From the NCBI GenBank assembly GCA_019410105.1, contig DXTB01000018.1:1-18070 (forward strand): DNA of 18,070 nucleotides, written 5' to 3'. The position numbers and the translations under genes were made by a program. The notes beneath the pieces were generated by a model. That model had not been told where the DNA came from, did no database searches, and was given only the letters and a program-made list of their open reading frames with translations. Below, one piece after another: positions 14,760 to 18,070 of the stretch. This DNA is from Clostridiales bacterium. Lineage in GTDB: Bacteria > Bacillota_A > Clostridia > Oscillospirales > Oscillospiraceae. Numbering within the stretch: position 1 is the stretch's first letter; the number at the start of each line of letters is the position of its first letter.

Positions 14760-15131
14760 TCAGTCCAGTTCGGCAACCGCCTCAATCTCACACAGGGCTC
14801 CCTTGGGCAGATCCTTCACCGCCACACAGGAGCGGGCAGGCTTGGAGGTAAAATACCTGGCATATACCTCGTTGAAAGCGGCAAAGTCGGCAATGTCGGC
14901 CAGAAAGCAGGTGGTCTTGACCACCTTTTCAAAACCGGAGCCAGCAGCCTCCAGAATAGCGCCCACATTTTTGCAGCTCCACTCTGCCTGGGCGGCGATG
15001 CCTTCGGGCATGGCCCCGTCGGCGGGATTCACCGGAAGCTGGCCGGAGGTAAACAGAAGCTTTCCGGTGGAAATCCCCTGGGAATAGGGTCCAATGGCGG
15101 CGGGCGCCCCTTTTGTCTGGATAATGTTCAT
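14760..15131 (-). CDS. ridA: RidA family enamine/imine deaminase
   Basis: A 123-residue cytosolic protein of the Rid/YjgF family that hydrolyses reactive 2-aminoacrylate-type intermediates to 2-keto acids. Conserved positions are visible: GPYSQG (Tyr16), FTSGQLP, the substrate-binding Arg100 in KPARSCVAV, and Glu115 in LCEIEAVA. This arginine and the usual length place it in the active RidA subgroup. GAGGAGGA lies about 9 nt before the ATG. It is the first gene of an operon with an aminotransferase and an NhaC-type transporter, expressed from a TATAAT promoter just upstream. Confidence 0.96.
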   Translation of the reverse strand: MNIIQTKGAPAAIGPYSQGISTGKLLFTSGQLPVNPADGAMPEGIAAQAEWSCKNVGAILEAAGSGFEKVVKTTCFLADIADFAAFNEVYARYFTSKPARSCVAVKDLPKGALCEIEAVAELD

Positions 15132-15167
15132 AAGAAATCGTCCTCCTCTATTTTTGATTCTGTGCAG

Positions 15168-15196
15168 ATTATATCACCGAAATTTATTTTAGTTAA
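15168..15196 (-). promoter_or_regulatory. Promoter of the ridA operon
   Basis: On the - strand TTAACT (15196-15191) and a perfect TATAAT (15173-15168) are 17 nt apart, with TG one base before the -10. It lies about 37 nt before ridA. The region 15165-15220 is strikingly AT-rich against its GC-rich surroundings, as expected for a control region. Confidence 0.78.
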
Positions 15197-15213
15197 TGCA
15201 TTTTTCTTTATTT

Positions 15214-15250
15214 CAAAAAAACCGTCCTCCCTCGTACGAGGGAAGACGGT
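15214..15250 (-). terminator. icd: Rho-independent terminator of icd
   Basis: A nearly perfect stem with one G-U pair spans 15221-15250 and is followed on the - strand by TTTTTT (15220-15215). A small 5-bp hairpin (15254-15267) lies between it and the icd stop. It insulates icd from the ridA operon. Confidence 0.9.
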
Positions 15251-15275
15251 TTCGGGAACGCTCCCGCGATTTGAA

Positions 15276-16490
15276 TTACAGCATTTTCTCCAGCTCGGTC
15301 CGGATGGCCCGGATGAACTCCAGGGAGGTGACACCCCTGGCGGGGATCTCCCCATCCCACAGGCCCACCAGATCCTTTGTCATGGTGCCCCCCTCGATGG
15401 TGGCGATGGCAGCCGCCTCCAGCTTGTCGGCAAACTGCCCCAGAGCGTCAATGCCGTCCAGCTCTCCCCGCTTGCGCAGGGCGCCGGTCCAGGCAAAGAG
15501 GGTGGCCACCGGGTTGGTGGAGGTCTCCTCCCCCTTCAAATACTTGTAGTAGTGGCGGGTGACGGTGCCGTGGGCGGCCTCATACTCATATTTGCCGTCG
15601 GGGCTCACCAGCACAGAGGTCATCATGGCCAGGGAGCCGAAGGCGGTGGAAACCATGTCGCTCATCACGTCGCCGTCGTAGTTCTTGCAGGCCCAGATGA
15701 AGCCGCCCTGGGAGCGGATCACCCGCGCCACCGCGTCGTCGATGAGCGTATAAAAGTACTCGATGCCCAAGGCGTCGAAGGCGGCCTTATACTCGGCGTC
15801 GAAGATGGCCTGGAAGATGTCCTTGAAGGTGTGGTCGTACTGCTTGGAGATGGTGTCCTTGGTGGCGAACCACAGGTCCTGTTTGGTGTCAATGGCGTAC
15901 TGGAAGCAGGAACGGGCGAAGGAGGCGATGGAGCTGTCCTTGTTGTACTGCCCCTGGAGCACGCCGGAGCACTCAAAGTCGTAGACGGTCTGGCGGAATT
16001 CCTCCTTCCCGTCCGCGCCGGTGAACACCAGCTCGGCCCTGCCGGGGCCGGGCACCCGGTACTCGGCGCACCTATAAACGTCGCCGTAGGCGTGGCGTGC
16101 GATGGTGATGGGATGCTTCCAGGTCTTGACCACCGGGGAGATGCCCCTGACCATGATAGGGGCGCGGAACACGGTGCCGTCCAGGATGGCGCGGATGGTG
16201 CCGTTGGGAGACTTCCACATCTGGGAGAGCCGGTACTCCTCCACCCGCTGGGCGTTGGGGGTGATGGTGGCGCACTTGACCGCCACGCCGTACTTCTTGG
16301 TGGCCTCGGCGGAGTCCACGGTCACCTGGTCCTTCGTCCGCTCCCGCTCGGGCAGGCCCAGGTCGTAATACTCGGTTTTCAGGTCGATGTAGGGCAGGAG
16401 CAGCTCGTCCTTGATCTGCTGCCACAGCACGCGGGTCATCTCGTCCCCGTCCATCTCCACCAGCGGGGTAGTCATCTGAATCTTTTCCAT
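15276..16490 (-). CDS. icd: NADP-type isocitrate dehydrogenase (eukaryote-like subfamily)
   Basis: A 404-residue cytosolic enzyme that oxidises isocitrate to 2-oxoglutarate with NADP+. The sequence follows the animal/fungal-type subfamily so closely that catalytic residues share human IDH1 numbering: KCATITP (72-78), SPNGTIR (94-100), Arg109 in GTVFR, and Arg132 in [18 protein letters not shown] is at 13-20, and the NADP-binding [23 protein letters not shown] block is near the C-terminus. GAGGAGGA lies about 5 nt before the ATG. It is transcribed alone, divergent from the MATE gene. Citrate synthase and aconitase are not adjacent, so the gene probably supplies 2-oxoglutarate and NADPH. Confidence 0.96.
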   Translation of the reverse strand: MEKIQMTTPLVEMDGDEMTRVLWQQIKDELLLPYIDLKTEYYDLGLPERERTKDQVTVDSAEATKKYGVAVKCATITPNAQRVEEYRLSQMWKSPNGTIRAILDGTVFRAPIMVRGISPVVKTWKHPITIARHAYGDVYRCAEYRVPGPGRAELVFTGADGKEEFRQTVYDFECSGVLQGQYNKDSSIASFARSCFQYAIDTKQDLWFATKDTISKQYDHTFKDIFQAIFDAEYKAAFDALGIEYFYTLIDDAVARVIRSQGGFIWACKNYDGDVMSDMVSTAFGSLAMMTSVLVSPDGKYEYEAAHGTVTRHYYKYLKGEETSTNPVATLFAWTGALRKRGELDGIDALGQFADKLEAAAIATIEGGTMTKDLVGLWDGEIPARGVTSLEFIRAIRTELEKML

Positions 16491-16531
16491 GGTCTCCTCC
16501 TCGGTTGGTTTTGTCGCATTTCCTGGGCCAA

Positions 16532-16560
16532 ATTATACCCCTATCCGGCAAAAATGGCAA
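16532..16560 (-). promoter_or_regulatory. icd: Promoter of icd
   Basis: On the - strand TTGCCA (16560-16555; five of six consensus bases) and a perfect TATAAT (16537-16532) are exactly 17 nt apart, about 40 nt before the start codon. Confidence 0.85.
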
Positions 16561-16582
16561 GGGATTCCGTGTGTTTTGCCTC

Positions 16583-16612
16583 TTGTCCCGCCCGGGTTGG
16601 ATCGGCTATACT
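16583..16612 (+). promoter_or_regulatory. Promoter of the MATE transporter gene
   Basis: TTGTCC (16583-16588) and TATACT (16607-16612) are 18 nt apart, 35 nt before the chosen GTG start. Its -35 is back to back with the icd -35, only 22 nt away, so the two divergent promoters could affect each other. Confidence 0.6.
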
Positions 16613-16647
16613 GGAACACAGCCACAAAGAGAAAAGAGGATTGTCCC

Positions 16648-17967
16648 GTGTTCAGCAAGCAGGCCCTGCGCAGGCTCATTCTGCCCTTAATTATCGAACA
16701 GTTTCTGGCCGTCATGGTGGGCATGGCGGACATCATGATGGTCTCCTCCGCCGGAGAGGCCGCAGTCTCCAGCGTGGCGCTGGTGGATCTCATCAACGTC
16801 CTGATCATCAACATCTTTGCCGCCCTGGCCACCGGGGGCGCGGTGGTGTGCGCCCAGTCCATCGGCGCCCAAAACCTGGAGCGGGCCAACCGGGCAGCCA
16901 ACCAACTTCTGTATATCGTCACCGCCGCTGCCCTGGGGATCATGGTTCTGGTGCTTTTCTGCAAGGCAGGGCTGCTGGGCCTGCTGTTCGGCCAAGTGGA
17001 GCCGGAGGTGATGGAGGGGGCCGTCACCTACTTTGTCATCTCCGCCCTTTCCTACCCCTTCATCGCCGTCTACAACGGCTGCGCCGCCCTGCTGCGGGCC
17101 ATGGGCAACTCCAAGGCCTCCATGTGCGTCTCCGCCTACATGAACGGGCAGAACATTGCGGGCAACGCTGTCTTTGTGTTCGTGTTCCACCAGGGTGTGG
17201 CGGGCGTGGCCCTCTCCTCCCTGCTGTCCCGCATCGCGGCCGCCGGACTCATGCTGGCCCTGCTCCACGGCCGGCGCAACCCCGTGCGGGTGTCCGGCCT
17301 GCTCCGCTTCCGATTCGAACCGGCGGTCATGGCCCAGATTCTCCGCATCGGCGTGCCCAACGGCCTGGAAAACAGCTTCTTTCAACTGGGCCGGGTGCTG
17401 CTGGTGAGCCTGATCTCCACCTTCGGCACGGCCCAGACCGCCGCCAACGCCGTGGCTAACAACATCGACAATTTCGGCGTCATTCCCGGCCAGGCCCTGG
17501 GCCTTGCTCTCATCACCGTGGTGGGCCAGTGTGTGGGGGCCGGAGACTGGGATCAGGTGCGCTCCTACACCAAGCGGCTGGTCAAGCTCACCTACCTGTG
17601 TACCTGGGGGCTCAACGCTGCGCTGCTGCTGGGTCTGCCCCTCATCCTGCGCCTCTACAGCCTGACGCCGGAGACCCAGTGGTACGCCGCGGTGCTCATC
17701 TTCATCCACAACGGCTGCGCAATGCTGTTTTGGCCCCTGGCCTTCACCATGCCCAACGCCCTGCGGGCCGCCGGTGACGTGAGGGTGCCCATGGTCATTT
17801 CCATCACCTCCATGCTTGTGGTGCGGGTGGGGGGCAGCTATCTGCTGGGCCTCCACTTCGGCCTGGGCGCCATCGGCGTGTGGCTGGCCATGGTGGGGGA
17901 CTGGGTCGTTCGGCTCATCTGCTTCGTGCTCCGCGCCCGAAAAAAGCTGTGGCTGGAGCACCGCTGA
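16648..17967 (+). CDS. MATE family efflux transporter
   Basis: An inner-membrane protein of 439 residues with twelve predicted hydrophobic segments. It begins LRRLILPLIIEQFLAVMVGMADIMMVSSAGEAAVSSVALVD, the usual MATE N-terminus, and has the second-half counterpart RIGVPNGLENSFFQLGRVLLVSLISTFGTAQTAANAVANNI. MATE proteins expel drugs or organic cations in exchange for Na+ or H+; the cargo here is unknown. The GTG at 16648 is chosen because AAGAGGA (16634-16640) lies 7 nt upstream and the protein then has normal family length. The frame is open 53 codons further, but that extension covers the promoter and reads as non-protein. Confidence 0.95.
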   Translation: MFSKQALRRLILPLIIEQFLAVMVGMADIMMVSSAGEAAVSSVALVDLINVLIINIFAALATGGAVVCAQSIGAQNLERANRAANQLLYIVTAAALGIMVLVLFCKAGLLGLLFGQVEPEVMEGAVTYFVISALSYPFIAVYNGCAALLRAMGNSKASMCVSAYMNGQNIAGNAVFVFVFHQGVAGVALSSLLSRIAAAGLMLALLHGRRNPVRVSGLLRFRFEPAVMAQILRIGVPNGLENSFFQLGRVLLVSLISTFGTAQTAANAVANNIDNFGVIPGQALGLALITVVGQCVGAGDWDQVRSYTKRLVKLTYLCTWGLNAALLLGLPLILRLYSLTPETQWYAAVLIFIHNGCAMLFWPLAFTMPNALRAAGDVRVPMVISITSMLVVRVGGSYLLGLHFGLGAIGVWLAMVGDWVVRLICFVLRARKKLWLEHR

Positions 17968-17969
17968 AT

Positions 17970-18006
17970 ACGCGCACCCGAAGCCATTCGGGTGCGCGTT
18001 TTCTTT
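17970..18006 (+). terminator. Rho-independent terminator of the MATE gene
   Basis: A perfect 13-bp stem (17970-17982 with 17987-17999) with a 4-nt loop is followed by TTTTCTTT. It starts 2 nt after the MATE stop codon. Confidence 0.92.
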
Positions 18007-18070
18007 ACCAGAGGTCCAGCGCGTACTGCATGCCCAGGCTCACTGCCGTGATGGCCGCCCAGCAGCACAA
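18005..18070 (-). CDS. 3' end of a convergent gene cut by the window edge
   Basis: On the - strand one frame reads 21 residues, ending with QYALDLW, up to a TAA at 18007-18005. The piece is hydrophobic (WAAITAVSLGMQYALDL), consistent with the last membrane helix of a protein. The stop sits just before the MATE terminator, as expected for a convergent neighbour. The fragment is too short to name, and it could be chance; a second - strand frame is also open here but runs on as an antisense shadow of the MATE gene. Confidence 0.4.
   Translation of the reverse strand: MCCWAAITAVSLGMQYALDLW

Noticed and set aside
16489..16647. 53-codon N-terminal extension of the MATE protein
   Set aside because: It overlaps both divergent promoters and has no ribosome site. 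The GTG at 16648 gives the normal family length.
15162..17459. 765-codon + strand open frame opposite icd and running into the MATE gene
   Set aside because: It starts in the ridA promoter, passes through the icd terminator, icd and the divergent promoters, then runs out of frame through the MATE gene. It cannot be a real gene.

Overview
The window looks like chromosome from a GC-rich Clostridia bacterium, most likely Oscillospiraceae (the Flavonifractor / Intestinimonas / Lawsonibacter type). This is inferred from strong AGGAGG-type ribosome sites, the high GC coding bias, secreted proteins with SLH and copper-amine-oxidase-like stalk domains, a DUF3842 protein, rubrerythrin and a YheO/DauR-type regulator. 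No taxonomic search was possible. I see 15 complete protein genes and one 3' fragment at the right edge. There is no rRNA, tRNA, CRISPR array, insertion sequence or phage gene.

Left third (1-5773, all + strand). A terminator from an upstream gene is followed by two secreted enzymes: an S41-type peptidase with a C-terminal SLH-like region, and a 5'-nucleotidase-family metallophosphatase with a C-terminal stalk domain. After a terminator come miaA (tRNA dimethylallyltransferase) and a stand-alone HD-domain protein.

Middle (5774-8733). Tandem hairpins separate the HD gene from a tight three-gene operon with a consensus promoter: a small XRE regulator, a four-helix membrane protein and a YfbR/HDDC2-like HD nucleotidase. 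This operon converges on a DUF3842 gene on the - strand; a perfect hairpin between them serves as terminator. An AEC-family permease follows on the + strand.

Right half (8855-18070). On the - strand lie an AtoE-type short-chain fatty acid transporter and a rubrerythrin, each in its own unit. A YheO/DauR-like regulator (+) converges on a - strand operon of ridA, a class I/II aminotransferase and an NhaC-type antiporter; I read these four genes as an amino-acid catabolism or uptake module. An NADP-type isocitrate dehydrogenase (-) and a MATE exporter (+) are divergently transcribed. The last bases hold the 3' end of a convergent - strand gene.

No intergenic stretch exceeds 300 bases. The longest are 11044-11304 (promoter region between rubrerythrin and the regulator) and 10214-10449 (atoE promoter plus a long hairpin). 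Starts were chosen by ribosome-site spacing, and several differ from the longest open frame. The gene content is mostly ordinary. The items most worth following are the RidA/aminotransferase/NhaC/regulator module and several unusual RNA hairpins.
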